From Alligator mississippiensis (taxonomy: Eukaryota; Chordata; Crocodylia; Alligatoridae), in NCBI RefSeq assembly GCF_030867095.1, contig NC_081827.1:214949310-215013309 (forward strand): a stretch of DNA of 64,000 bases, written 5' to 3'. A program made the position numbers and the translations under genes. Each line of letters opens with the position of its first letter. Position 1 is the first letter of the stretch. Shown piece after piece: positions 11,578-21,689 of the stretch. The notes beneath the pieces are model-generated. The model made no database searches. It was given only the letters and a program-made list of their open reading frames with translations, and was not told where the DNA came from.

Positions 11578-12366
11578 CCCTAGAATGAGCTCCCTCCACA
11601 CTCCCTTTCCCTCATCCCATTCTAAAAACTGCGCTGAGAGCAGGGCAGCTCAGCCCAACTCCTGGTGTATGCAGACACAAGTTACTGAGGGCACTCTGCT
11701 TTGTAACATCTTCATCTGAACCCTCATGTAATGTCTGGTCATTTGTTTGGTCATGGCTATAGAGTGCCTGCAGGGGCCAGATCAGGTGAAAATTGTCACT
11801 TCTGTCTGCGCCTATAAAGTGATTTTGTTTTTCTATAGTAATCTTCTGTTTGGAATACTGGAACAAACAATGACCCAGACGCTCCCTTCCAGCTGTCAGT
11901 TCTATGCCTTGCAATTGAGAGCATCATGTCATATAATTTTTTTAATAAATGTATCAAATTTCCCCTTAAAACCAGCTAGATTTTTTGTTTTCATTATGTC
12001 CATTGGAAGATTGCTCCAGAACCCAATTGCTATAACGGTCAGGAACATTCAACTTCTGGACAGTTTATACCCATTTATTTTTACATGTTGCCTTTTGGCT
12101 TCATTATTGTATTCACTTGAATCTAACACAAGGTTTTTTCCTTCCAATCAGCATAGGGAAAAAACTCCTTATTTTAAATTTGCATACAGGATGAAGAGGT
12201 GGGGGGCAGGCCTCAGACTCAGACCCACAGCAGCTGCCTGTCCCCCACTCTGCTTGTCTTCTGGAGCTTCTACCCCCCCGTCCCCTCCCCCCCGACTGTC
12301 AGGTGCATTCCCTTCTGGCTGGATTCCCTTCTGGGTACAGAGCACAGGAAAACTCTATCACCTGCC
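11578..12366. other. Flank with possible ancient antisense CR1-like tail
   Basis: At 11925-12190 the sequence (ATTGGAAGATTGCTCCAGAACCC, then GTCAGGAACATTCAAC) resembles the antisense C-terminal/3' part of very old CR1-like LINEs. The 211-codon plus-strand frame over 11747-12382 crosses this and a pyrimidine-rich GC tract; it shows no domain and I do not call it a gene. Confidence 0.35.
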
Positions 12367-13282
12367 TGTCGCAGTGCACTAAGGTGCCTGCTCTTTTAAG
12401 GGCAGCAACTGCCTAGGGAGAGGGCCCTAGCAGTCCATCAGGAACCCCAGAGCTGCAGGTTACTGTGGCAGCAGGAATGAGGGAATTAGCCTGCACCTGC
12501 AGGCAGTCAGCTGACCAGAAGAGGCAGGGCCTGGGGGAGACAAACCCCAGGGCTGGGACTAGAGGGCAGTTCTCTGTCAGCAGTTAAGAGGGAAGGAGCT
12601 CTCTTAGAGGAAGCTAAGTGGAGCTGTTTGATTGCCAGTCCTACTTCTGGTAGGATTAAGAGGCTCCAGTTCACCAAGGACCCTGGCCTGCAAGGCATTT
12701 AGTGCTAGTGGAAGAGGTTTAATGCTTTTAAAGGGACACACCCTGAACTGCTTGCATTATGTTATAGCCTAGGGGCTCATATTTTGATTTCTGTTTATAA
12801 GCTGGTGGACTGGGCTGAGGCTATTGGGGAAGGAGGAGGCCTCATTGGGGGCCCACTACAGTGTGGGGACCCCAGTGCCAGGGTGTGAGGTGACAAGGGG
12901 GAGAGCAGACCCTAGTGCCAAGGGGCATAGTTATAGAGGCTGGACTAAGCTGAGGCCTCAACTCAAGCAGACAACGTCGGTATAACGTCTGCGAGGTTTG
13001 GGGCGTGGTAAAGAAGTGATTTTGGAGCCACGCATCTAGCCCATAAGGCTTGTGGGTATTGTAGGACACCTCCTGAGTGTGGGACCCCATAAAGGGGTCC
13101 AGCAACCTACAGGGTTTCAGGGAGACTGTTAGTACTGTGACCAAGCAGCAACTTGAGGGCAGCCTCCCAATCCATCATTTATGACAGCAAGATGTGGCAG
13201 GTGAGATTAGTAGGGCGGAGCTTGCACGGTCACGGTGCCCTAGGGACATCACAGCCATCTCTGGGGTGGCCATATCCTGACA
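12367..13282 (+). mobile_element. Solo LTR with 5-bp TSD
   Basis: Begins TGTCGCAGTGCACTAAGG and ends CATATCCTGACA, satisfying the TG...CA rule for LTRs. The 5-bp sequence CTGCC flanks it at 12362-12366 and 13283-13287. Its body matches 23312-24719 (GGCAGTTCTCTGYCAGCAG, AGCCTAGGGGCT, GAAGGAGGCCTC) and the antisense copy at 7522-8384. About 916 bp, non-coding; no internal retroviral genes are adjacent. Confidence 0.88.
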
Positions 13283-13589
13283 CTGCCCAGCCAACCAGCA
13301 GTGCCAATGCTACTGGATGGCCCATCAAAGACTGATCTTTCATGTGCTGCGCTCTAATAGTCTGAGCAGCGTCTCACAGCAAGGGGCAGGAAGGAGGCAG
13401 ACTATGGGAGCTTGGAATGGGGGGGATGCAGGTGGTTGGGGAGGCAGGAAGGCTGCAGGGGGGAAAAAGTGGGTGGGGCAGAAGTTAAGCAGCCCCCTTG
13501 TCTCCCCCCTTCCTCTTCATCCCAGCCATTGCTTTCCCTGCTGCAGGAATGGGGACAAATTTAAGATGACCCTCTGATAATTAGATTCT
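13283..13589. other. Intergenic DNA, no gene seen
   Basis: GC-rich G/A-rich tract at 13380-13500. The short plus-strand frame (13317-13577) is low-complexity and unconvincing. Confidence 0.45.
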
Positions 13590-14440
13590 ATTATATTGAT
13601 TTCCACAGCTCATCCGTGAACTCTTGTTTTCAGAGGTTTGTGCCCCATACCCAACATGATCTACAGTACATGACTACTTCATTCATTTGCTACTGAAGTG
13701 CAATCTTCAGACTCTCCATCAGCTTGAGGAAGAATTAAGTTCTTCATCAGCCAGCTTGACGCCAAGCTTATGTGCCACTGAAGATGACTATCAAAGGAAC
13801 TGAGCTAAATGCTGTCATGCAGTTTACCTACCTGGGGAGTGTCATCTCATGTGATGCCATGATCGACAAGGAGGTATACAACAGACTCTCAAGAGCCAGT
13901 AGTGCCTTTGGCAGACTCTTCAAGCATATCTGGAACAGTTACAGCCTACAGGCACAGACCAAAGTTCAGGCATACAGAGCTGTTGTTATCTCCATCCTCC
14001 TGTATGAATGGTGCTGAGTCATGGGTCTTATATCACCACCATGTACACCTCCATGAGCACTTCCATCAGTGCTGTCTCTGCACCATTCTCAAGATCTGCT
14101 GCTATTATGTCACCAATGTCGAGGTGCTACAAAGAGCCCAAACCACCAGCAGCAAGGCAATTCTCCTGCAGACTCAGCTGCAGTGGGCAGGCCATGAGGC
14201 CCAGATGGATGACATCTACCAAAGGCCATGCTGTATGGGGAACTGACAACTGGGGAAACATGACAGAAGGACCCCACACAAGTGCTTCTAGGACACCTGA
14301 AGAGATCCTCTTTTTGCCTGTGCTACTGACCACAAACTGTGGGAAACAGAAACTGCAGATCCAAATCAAAAAGGCAACAGCCCTCCTTTTGAATGTCAGT
14401 GCAGAGCCAGCATTGAGAAGAGGAGGAAAGATCTAGTAGC
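13590..14440 (+). pseudogene. Non-LTR retrotransposon RT C-terminal remnant
   Basis: Conceptual translation gives FTYLGSVISCDAMIDKEVYN, then RASSAFGRLFKHIWNSYSLQ and QTKVQAYRAVVISILLYEWC (13830-14017), continuing after a frameshift as GAESWVLYHHH, LQWAGHEAQMDD. These are the well-conserved C-terminal blocks of a LINE polymerase family that is distinct from CR1. Upstream, at about 13610-13640, the place where the FADD catalytic motif belongs reads LFSEV, so the motif is lost. Multiple frameshifts and stops: dead copy. The clade is not assigned. Confidence 0.75.
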
Positions 14441-14723
14441 AATCAGCCATACACGTGTAACTGTTGCAGCAGGATTTGCCTCTCTCCAACTGGACTGATT
14501 ATTCACCAGTGGGCCTACAACCAGAGTGGGCATTTATCTTCCTAATATCTTCATCTTTGAAGAACTGCCACAACACCTGGAAAATTATAACATTTATAAA
14601 TTTTTCATATATGGAGTCTACTGGGGGGGGGGGGTCATCTTGCATTCAGAGTCATCTTAGCTTTGAGTAAATATGGTAGTTCTTGTCTTCCCTCACTGGA
14701 GAATACCCTGATGTATTTATAAA

Positions 14724-14947
14724 CAGCAGTTCTCAATCAGAGTGCTGTTAAAACCCTTTAAGGGTGCTGCTCAGTATTAGTGCTACAAGGTGTATAAACA
14801 CCTACACATGGAATCCATAGTGTTAAAAGTATTTTAACCTGCTGTGGTATTTATGAGTTCTTTGCTGTAGTAAAAAAACCAAAACAAAACAAACCCAAAC
14901 AAGTGAAAGCTAAGAGCTGAGGGGTGCCTAAAAAGGTTGAACCACTG
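14724..14947. mobile_element. hAT-type element (CAGCAGTTCTCAA ends)
   Basis: Left end CAGCAGTTCTCAATCAG and right end AAAAAGGTTGAACCACTG are imperfect inverted repeats of the type seen at 21343-21646. Non-coding, about 224 bp. The flanking 8-mers do not match well, so the boundary may be off or the duplication decayed. Confidence 0.6.
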
Positions 14948-15299
14948 TTACAGACCCATTATATCCCTACTCAGCCCTGGTGGTGGTCTAAACAAGCCAA
15001 GTTCTTCTGGTTGCCTACTTTAAGGCAGAGCCTTCATTCCCTTATCATCCTTCTAGAAGTCTGTCTTTGCACCTGTGCCAGTTGGAGTTCATTCATCCTC
15101 AACATCTGGACCATTAAGCACAATTCTGGTTGTCCATACTGTTTCAACAGTGTGCACATTTAATACTCTTCTATCCCTACTGGAAATAACTCAGCTGATT
15201 AAAAGTTAGGATCATATTTGACTTTTAACAGCTGTATCAAACTGGGGGCTCACAGTTATCCTGTAATTGATTAGTAACACTCACCTCCTTCCCTGTTCT
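14948..15299. other. Intergenic DNA, no gene seen
   Basis: Pyrimidine-rich sequence; possibly part of the ancient LINE to its right. No clear feature. Confidence 0.4.
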
Positions 15300-16210
15300 A
15301 GTCCTATTTAATTAGTTTATAGCAGAAGTCTTCATTTTTGTGCATAACCTTACATTCTGCATTATTGACTCTGACTTTCATCCCCTATCTGGTACTTTAG
15401 TCCTGAAGATTATAAGCATGCTCCTATTTCTTGTGCTAGTCATTAATAAAGCACTAAACAAAACTGATCATGAAGGAACTCCACTACTAACATGCCTTCA
15501 GCTGATACTTCATCTTTCAACACTATCCATTGTAGTCATTCCTTAAGGCAGCTCCTTAACCACCTTACAATTCCCCTACTCATCTTCATCTTCCCTTTCT
15601 TAAGTTCCCAGAGGCCAATGTATAAAATACGTTACTGAAATCCAAAGAGGAGAGATCGACTACATTTTCCTTGTCTAGAAACCATTACTATATGACAAAA
15701 AAATTAGTCCAATCCAGTTGTCTAACCCAATATACCTTTGGTTAAACCCATCCAATTTCCCCTTTGTATCCATGCCACTTATCATTGTTCTTTATTTCAA
15801 GGTCTTTACTTGAGGTCAGACTTACATATCTCTATTCTTAAAGAAATATTATATTTGCTTTCTCCAATTGAAAGTTACCCCAACTGCCTTTACAGTTGCT
15901 TGTTATCAGACTTGCAAATTCGTGTGCCTGTTCCTTCGGGTATCTAGGAGGTAGACTATCCCACCCCCCGCCAATTCATTAACATCTATACCTCTTCTTC
16001 TCACCCAGTAGTAGCAATTTCTATTTTCATAGCCTCATTCTCATTCTCCATCTTGCCTTTCCCCCTATGGCCAACAACATCACTGTTACTGAAACCTAAG
16101 GCCAAACATTTGTTAGTTTTTGGACATACCAAATTATCCATAATCTCTACTCTATCTTCATTGTATACTGGCCCTGCTTCTTTCTGTTCTGTTATTATAT
16201 GAGTAAAGTA
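15300..16210 (-). mobile_element. Ancient, heavily decayed CR1-like LINE fragment
   Basis: The antisense order of segments follows CR1 pol: AAACTGATCATGAAGGAACTCC (about 15460) corresponds to the PQGS region, and TACTGAAATCCAAAGAGG followed by GACTACATTTTCC (15633-15670) corresponds to the DFSKAFDT region of the younger CR1 at 3600-3650. No frame is open for more than a few tens of codons. Confidence 0.5.
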
Positions 16211-16979
16211 CCTTTACCTATTTTTTGTGTCTAAATCAGTGTATGGACAGGTAAGTTACACTTTTTAAAAGGTCTGGGAGTTGTAGTAAGAAAGGATTGT
16301 GTGGTACGGCTGAATGCAGTATTGCTGCTGTATCCATCTCCTCCCAATAGCAATCAGTGAAGTTAAACTGGCAAAAGTTAGGTTTCATTCAGGGGTAAAT
16401 TACTCTGGTACAGCCTCTTATTTGGCAGCTTAGGAGCAGACAGGTGAGAGTTATACTGGATGAGCTGACATCTGCTTCTGAGAAATAGATTCTGCTCTCT
16501 CCCCTTTAAAATCTTGTCATCAACCATCTGTCTGTGGCCTCATCCTTTTTGTCAGCTCTTACCTTTTCTTTAAAACACATTTATTGATTTATTTTTAATA
16601 AACAGGTCCTTTTTCTCCATTTCTAGTGGACCCCCTGCTTATTCCTTAAGGGGTTATTCATCCCCTTAGATGTGGAGCCCCTTCCTACAGTTCTTGTTTT
16701 ACTCCTCTACTTGGCAAGATAGTTTCTTGATCCTTTCCCAACCTTGCCGTGACACGACAGGCCTCCTCCACATCGAAGGGCACCCTGCTCCTCAGTCCTG
16801 GCCGGCTCCCCCTTCGTGTATGAACTTGGCCATGGTGGAACCAAAACCTCAGCTACACGCTTAACTTTTGCTTCTCTTCCGTGTATTTAAACTCCCCCAA
16901 TCCTAAGCAAAACACAGTAGAAGAGACTTTACGTTATTTAAACATCTCTTCAGGGGGAAAACACCCCGCTAATCAGGCA
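16211..16979. other. DNA immediately upstream of the STK39 CpG island
   Basis: Moderately AT-rich, no gene seen. GC content and CpG density rise sharply from about 16960. Confidence 0.55.
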
Positions 16980-17409
16980 AGTCAGGCCTAGGCGTGCACC
17001 CCACCTCCTGCGGGTCCGCTGGTGTCCCGGGGCCGGGCAGGGAGCGCGGCTGCTTGTGGAGGCAGAGCCACCCCCGGCCGCAGCGACACACGCGGGCGAG
17101 CGTCCAGCCGGGGTGCGGGGGTACGAGCAGGCCGCAGGAGCCGGGAGCAGCTCCGAGAGCCCAGGGCACGGAGGGCAGCAGCAGCAGCAGCAGCATGGGC
17201 CCCGCCCCGGCGCGATGCACTGGCTGGCGGGGCTCGTGCTCAGTGCCGGCTGCTGCGGCTGCTCCCTCCTCTGCCCCCGGCTGCCCTGCCTCCTTCCTCC
17301 GCCGCGCGGCGGCTGCTGGCAGGGGGCGGGGCGGGGAGCGGTGCCGTGCCGTGCCGCTGGAAGGGAAGTTTGAAGGAGGTCGCGGGTGCCCGTGCACTCC
17401 GGTAGCATC

Positions 17410-17581
17410 ATGGCGGAGCTGAGCGACTCGCCCGTGCACGTCCAGCCGACCCAGCCCGCGCCTGTTCCGGCCCCGGCCCCGACCTCGGCGCCGGCCCCCG
17501 CCGCTGCCGCCGCCGCTCCGGCCGCCCAGGCCCCCGCCTGGCCCATCTGCCGGGACGCCTACGAGCTGCAGGAGGTGATCG
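17410..17581 (+). CDS. STK39: STK39 (SPAK kinase), coding exon 1 only
   Basis: Encodes 57 residues plus the first base of a glycine codon. Seen directly: [13 protein letters not shown] at the N-terminus, a Pro/Ala-rich segment at residues 14-43, then [14 protein letters not shown], which leads into the first glycine of the kinase P-loop. This order matches vertebrate SPAK; the close paralogue OSR1 lacks the Pro/Ala stretch. SPAK is a cytoplasmic Ste20-family kinase activated by WNK kinases that phosphorylates Na-K-Cl, Na-Cl and K-Cl cotransporters (established knowledge). The ATG at 17410 has A at -3 and G at +4, and an in-frame TGA at 17371-17373 with no ATG between them fixes the start. The exon ends in phase 1 at a GTCAGT donor. 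The rest of the kinase, which carries the catalytic residues, and the C-terminal docking domain are outside this window. Confidence 0.95.
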
Positions 17582-17587
17582 GTCAGT
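17582..17587 (+). other. STK39: 5' splice site of STK39 intron 1
   Basis: GTCAGT directly follows the first base of the glycine codon (ATC G|GTCAGT). It fits the donor consensus except for C at +3. The phase-1 break after EVI is where SPAK/OSR1 proteins continue with the glycine-rich loop. Confidence 0.85.
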
Positions 17588-18240
17588 GCCGGGGCCGGGG
17601 CGGGGATGCTGCGGGCGGGATGCGCCGCCGGGGCCTACCGGCGTTTTCTCTCCGCTCCTTGCGGCGGCTGCGCCCGGCCCTGCCGCTGCGGCGGCGGCAA
17701 AGTTTATCGGGGGCTGGTGCCGCCGGGCGCGGGGGGCGGCGGCTCAGTGTAGCCCCGGCCCCGGCATTATTAACTTATGCCCTTCCCTGCTGCCCGGCCC
17801 GGCCCGGCCCGGCCCGGCCCGGCCCCGCTGCCTGGCGCCCGGCACGCGGCCGCTCTCGGAGCCGCGCCGATTACTCTGCATTTTCCGCGGCGGGGGCTGG
17901 GAGGCGGGTGAGGCTCCGCGCCGCCGGCGCCGCTGCCGCTGTGGTGGCGATTTCCTTCTCCTCGGCGAAAGCCGCCTTCCTCCTGTCACCCGCCCGGCTC
18001 CCCACACGCGGTGCGGGCGGCGCCCTGCCCCCTCGCCTCGGAGCTGCCTGGCCGGCCAGGCGGGAAGAGCCGGGCGCGGTGCAGCGCTCGGGCTCCTCGG
18101 GTCTGGGATGGGGGGCCCCGGCCCCGGCCCTCCCCACCCGCAGGGAACCTCTTGCTTTTCTGTGCACAGCCCACACCAAGGCTGCAGGAGTCCGAGGCCG
18201 GACCCAGGACGGCACGCGCTGTTCCTGAGTTAGGCCACGA

Positions 18241-18515
18241 TCCGCTCGGCTCCCAAATTTCTGGAGCCTTGTGCTGCCCTGGGTTATCTTTAATATTGGA
18301 AACCGATGGCTGCTCGTCAAACGCATGACAGCCATAACTATGCGCTATCGATTTGCGTTGTAAATAGTGAGCGCTGGGTCCTGAAGCTGTTTATTTCCCA
18401 TCGTTTGAAACCAAGTCTTGAGAAGAATAAAATTTTTTCCTTTGCAAGTTTTGCCAGTGCTTGGTTTAAAACGCCCACTCCCTTTCCTGCTTTATTCTAG
18501 TGACTGGACAAGTCT
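18241..18515. other. Intron 1 downstream of the CpG island
   Basis: Transition from GC-rich to average composition; no feature recognised. Confidence 0.5.
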
Positions 18516-18780
18516 GAGGCTTGGTCTAGCCGTAAAAGTTCTGCCAGTGCAGGTGTGTTACTAGGAGAAGGGAGGCCCCTCGCTAGGAGAGCTCTCCACC
18601 ACATCTCTGCTGGGGTTTCTGCAGTTATGCTGGCAAAACAACTCATTTTGCCTGGATATAGTTTACTTCGCTTTGCGAATGGGTCTTATCTAGCCTAGAG
18701 TAAGAACTTTTTATTTTGCTGGTATAGGCTGCATTTCCAATGCCAGGATTTGCTGGTATAGCTAAAGGAGCAAAGCCTAT
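18516..18780. mobile_element. MITE-like repeat (GGCTTGGTCTAG family)
   Basis: Starts AGGCTTGGTCTAGCC, followed by AAAGTTCTGCCAGTGCAG, and holds repeated GCTGGTATAGGCTG / GCTGGTATAGCTAAAG units, ending around GCAAAGCCT. This pattern of CTGGTATAG units between AGGCTT ends is typical of a non-autonomous DNA transposon known from reptile genomes; the family name is not assigned. Confidence 0.55.
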
Positions 18781-18801
18781 GGCACAGAAAAAGCCTTAAA
18801 G

Positions 18802-19084
18802 CAGTGCTTCTCAACCTTTTCTGTACTGGGACCCATTTCTAAACATCGATGACCCAGTGCCCTGCACTCCTGACCTGCTGCCTCCCACCCCTGGGCCCCA
18901 GTGCACCCCCCCCAGTGTTTGGCCATGGGGGGCCCCAAGTAGCCCCTAGCAGGCTGGAACTCTGCCATCCTGCAAGGGAAAGCCACTGTTTCTCATGGTT
19001 TTCTCTTTGAAAGGAAAATCCATTTTTAAAGTTTGTTCATCACCCTTTCATATATTCTTGTGACCCATGGGTCGAGAAATGCTG
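18802..19084. mobile_element. hAT-type element (CAGTGCTTCTCAACC ends)
   Basis: Left end CAGTGCTTCTCAACC and right end GGTCGAGAAATGCTG are imperfect inverted repeats (11 of 15). The flanking 8-mers CCTTAAAG (18794-18801) and CTGTAGAG (19085-19092) agree at 5 of 8, consistent with an old duplication. The phrases TGGGACCCATTT and TGTGACCCATGGG are also mirrored near the ends. Confidence 0.65.
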
Positions 19085-19760
19085 CTGTAGAGAATGTTAA
19101 AATAATTCTTATCTGTGTTACCACTGGAATCTGCAGCATGCTTTTTAAAGAATGGTTATCATCCTTTTCTGCACTTTTATAGAGCTTTCAGAAGTTTAAA
19201 ATTCTAGATTTTTTTAAAAACATTCACAATTGCAAGGATGCACTTTCTTTTTTTCTGTAGAGATGATACTGCTTATAGACAGACCTCCCTGCTAACTGAC
19301 TGGGTGGTATTGAGCTACAATATGATTAGTAAATACGTTATCAGGGTGGCTTCCCAGCAAGGAACTCAAGTTTGGACTCTATTGGACCTCATCCAGTCAG
19401 GTCCTGAGCACCTCCTACCCTGTGCTGAGTATCAACAAGTTCATAGGAGCGTTTTACCAAGTTTCGGTTAGTTACAATGACTTCTCTACTCTAAATGCAA
19501 TGAGTAATACTTCATACTAGACAAATATAAAAATACCATGCTGAGCAAAATAGGTCTTTCAACTGAAGTTTCGTATATTGCTAATTTCTTTCTTTTTCTT
19601 CTCCTTTTTTTTTTGCCATAAGTGACAAGGGACTGCTATGACCGAAGCTACTTGTTTAAACAATAAAAATGACTTCTGACACTTCCATTGTCTGTACGTG
19701 GATTCCATGCCAATCTTTAAATATTAATATATAATTTTATAATAATATAACATTAATAAC
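19085..19760. other. Intron 1 sequence, no feature
   Basis: AT-rich, with a T-rich run near 19605. No exon or repeat terminus recognised. Confidence 0.5.
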
Positions 19761-20763
19761 TAGAGGTATATCAGTATATTGGTCCATATCGGCACCAATA
19801 AAAGGAAAATTTACATTATTGGCATTCGTCTTTTTTGGTTGATAATATCACAGATAAATGCCGTGTACATGAGTGCAGCCGCAGCATGTATGCGGCCAGG
19901 AGTGTAGGCCGGCAGCTTGGAGAGTAGCAACCGGCTGGTAAGTCTGTTGGGGGGGAAGGGGAGGGGCAGAAGGGGCATAGAGGCAGATCAAGACCCCTGT
20001 GGTGAGGAAGGGAGTAGGACTGGGGCAGGAGCAGGCGTTGCCCAGCTGGGGTAGGTCAGGGTGTGGGACAGAGCTGGTGGTTCATGTGGGGGGGGCGGTT
20101 CCTGCTGCTGCGCCCACCCCCAGGGGAGGCATGGAAGGCATATGTTCCCTTGGATCTGTGCGTGGGGTGAGGGTGGGCTGCCATGGTATGCTTGGAGCTG
20201 GGGCTGCTCCAGCCTCTTCCTGGTGGGTGCACTCGGGGCGGGTGGGCGGTGGCAGTGCTAGGAGGGAGGGCTACAGCAAGTTTTGGGGTGGCTCTAGCCG
20301 CCCGGTAACCCCCTCTCCCAGTACTGCTGCTGCTTGCCCTGCCCAGCCTGAGTGCAGCCACTGGGAAAAAGCTGGAGCAGCTCCGGCCCCAAGCATGCAG
20401 CGGCATCCCGCCCTTGGCCCGTGCACAGATCTGGGGGCCCACATGCTCCCTGTGTCCCTCTCCTGGGGGTGTGCGCAGTGGTGGGAGCTGCCCGCTCCCC
20501 CCCACCCCTCCATACCTCCTGGGTGAGTGCTGGCTCCATCCTGCACTCTGACCCACCTCAGCGGGGCAGCACCTGCCCCAGCCCCACTTCTACCCCCACT
20601 GCGGGGGCCTCGATCTAGTCCCCTTCCCTCTTCCTCAACAGACTTACCAGCTGGACGCTGCTCTCCATGCTGCCTGGCTGCATATTGGCAATCGGATCAG
20701 TATTGGCTGATAGGGCTGGTAAATAATCAGCTGCTGTTATTGGCCAAAAAAAAATCTTTATGT
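19761..20763. mobile_element. Palindromic MITE of the TAGRGGTGCACYGAT family, GC-rich core
   Basis: Starts TAGAGGTATATCAGTATATTGG, like the element at 43853-44126. The phrase CAACAGACTTACCAGCTGG near 20636-20655 is inverted at 19931-19948 (CAGCCGG/ACTTACCAG in reverse), so the outer parts fold back. The GC-rich core (19900-20640) contains open frames on both strands that are low-complexity and not gene-like. The right terminus is degraded and placed approximately. Confidence 0.6.
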
Positions 20764-21342
20764 AATTTTGCAGTTCCAGGGTAAATGTTTACATTTTTAA
20801 ACTAACTTAACGTGGGTTGCTTTTGTAGAACTTCTTCGTATTCCTCGGAAAGTAATACAGTCCAGGATTTTGCAACTCTTTTCTCTTTTGCACTTGCAGG
20901 TTACATACAGGCATTAGGTTTTTACCAGGAGAATTGCTGCTCCTATAGTAGAAACTATGACCATGCAAGCATTTTTTTAATTTCTTCTAGGGGAAACATA
21001 CTTTTTCCAGAAGAAAGATCTTCCAGGTGTCAGTATGGAAGAAACTCTCTCAGAAGAGTGAGTGCTTTTATGCTCCCCTTTCAGTCCGATCCATGAGGGG
21101 AGTGAAGCAGCAGGGCAATACTCCCTGCACTTCTCCAGGCTGGGGACTGCCTGTATGCTCCCTCTAGAAAGATTTCCAGGGGTGGATGTTTCTCAGAAGT
21201 TGAAACCTGGAATGCAGAAATGCAGGGCAGGAGGGAATAGCTTTGTTTGCTGTCTATAAATACATTGTGGGTAAACACTGGAAGGGGAGAAAAGCTGGTT
21301 GTCCTTTAGCTGAATATTGGTACAATAACTGATGGTTTAAAC
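20764..21342. other. Intron 1 sequence, no feature
   Basis: No exon or repeat recognised; short frames only. Confidence 0.45.
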
Positions 21343-21646
21343 CAGTCATTCTCAGCCAGGGTAGCTTGGCACCCTGGGGTTCCTTGAGATACTTTCAAGG
21401 GTGCCACACAATGTTTGCAGTGCTTATCAATGTGATTCCCAAGATAAACCCAGAGATTTCAAATATAAATCCATAGTTGTGGTCTTTCTCAGTTCTTTGC
21501 AACAGAAAAACTGCTCTATTTTTCTGCAGTCAAAAAAGAGTGAAAACTAAGAGTTGGCATTTTTTAAGAGGTGTCTTGAGTCAATCCAGAGGTACTTCAA
21601 ATCTATCCAGCGGGTGCCTTGACTCAAAAAAAGTTGAGAACTGCTG
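21343..21646. mobile_element. hAT-type element with 7/8 TSD
   Basis: Left end CAGTCATTCTCAGCCAGGG and right end AAAAGTTGAGAACTGCTG are imperfect inverted repeats. The flanking 8-mers are GTTTAAAC (21335-21342) and GTTTAAGC (21647-21654), one mismatch. Inner copies of GGGGTTCCTTGAGA and GGTGCC are typical of this non-autonomous group. About 304 bp, non-coding. Confidence 0.85.
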
Positions 21647-21689
21647 GTTTAAGCTGCCAATGGCTAGGTCTGGCAGGACGTTAGAAGAC

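Larger units (their letters stand above)
16980..18240. promoter_or_regulatory. STK39: CpG island over the STK39 promoter and first exon
   Basis: About 1.2 kb of very GC-rich, CpG-dense sequence centred on exon 1, sharply distinct from both flanks. A GC box cluster GGGGGCGGGGCGGGG lies at 17322-17336, about 75 bp upstream of the start codon, and fits Sp1/KLF sites. I see no TATA box at a suitable position, so a dispersed CpG-island promoter is likely. It also holds a (GCA)7 run at 17175-17195 and six GGCCC repeats at 17796-17825. The exact transcription start cannot be read from sequence. Confidence 0.8.

Noticed and set aside
11747..12382. 211-codon plus-strand frame
   Set aside because: No recognisable domain, composition changes midway, and it runs through a probable ancient CR1 tail into an LTR edge.
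13772..14246. Intact LINE gene
   Set aside because: Only C-terminal RT blocks survive, split by a frameshift, and the catalytic motif is missing upstream.
16950..17546. 198-codon minus-strand frame antisense to STK39 exon 1
   Set aside because: CpG-island DNA is poor in stop codons; the product is Ala/Gly/Pro/Arg-rich with no domain, and mirrors the GC content.
17582..18228. Read-through of the exon 1 frame past the splice donor
   Set aside because: SPAK homology stops exactly at a GT donor and the downstream residues are low-complexity CpG-island translation.
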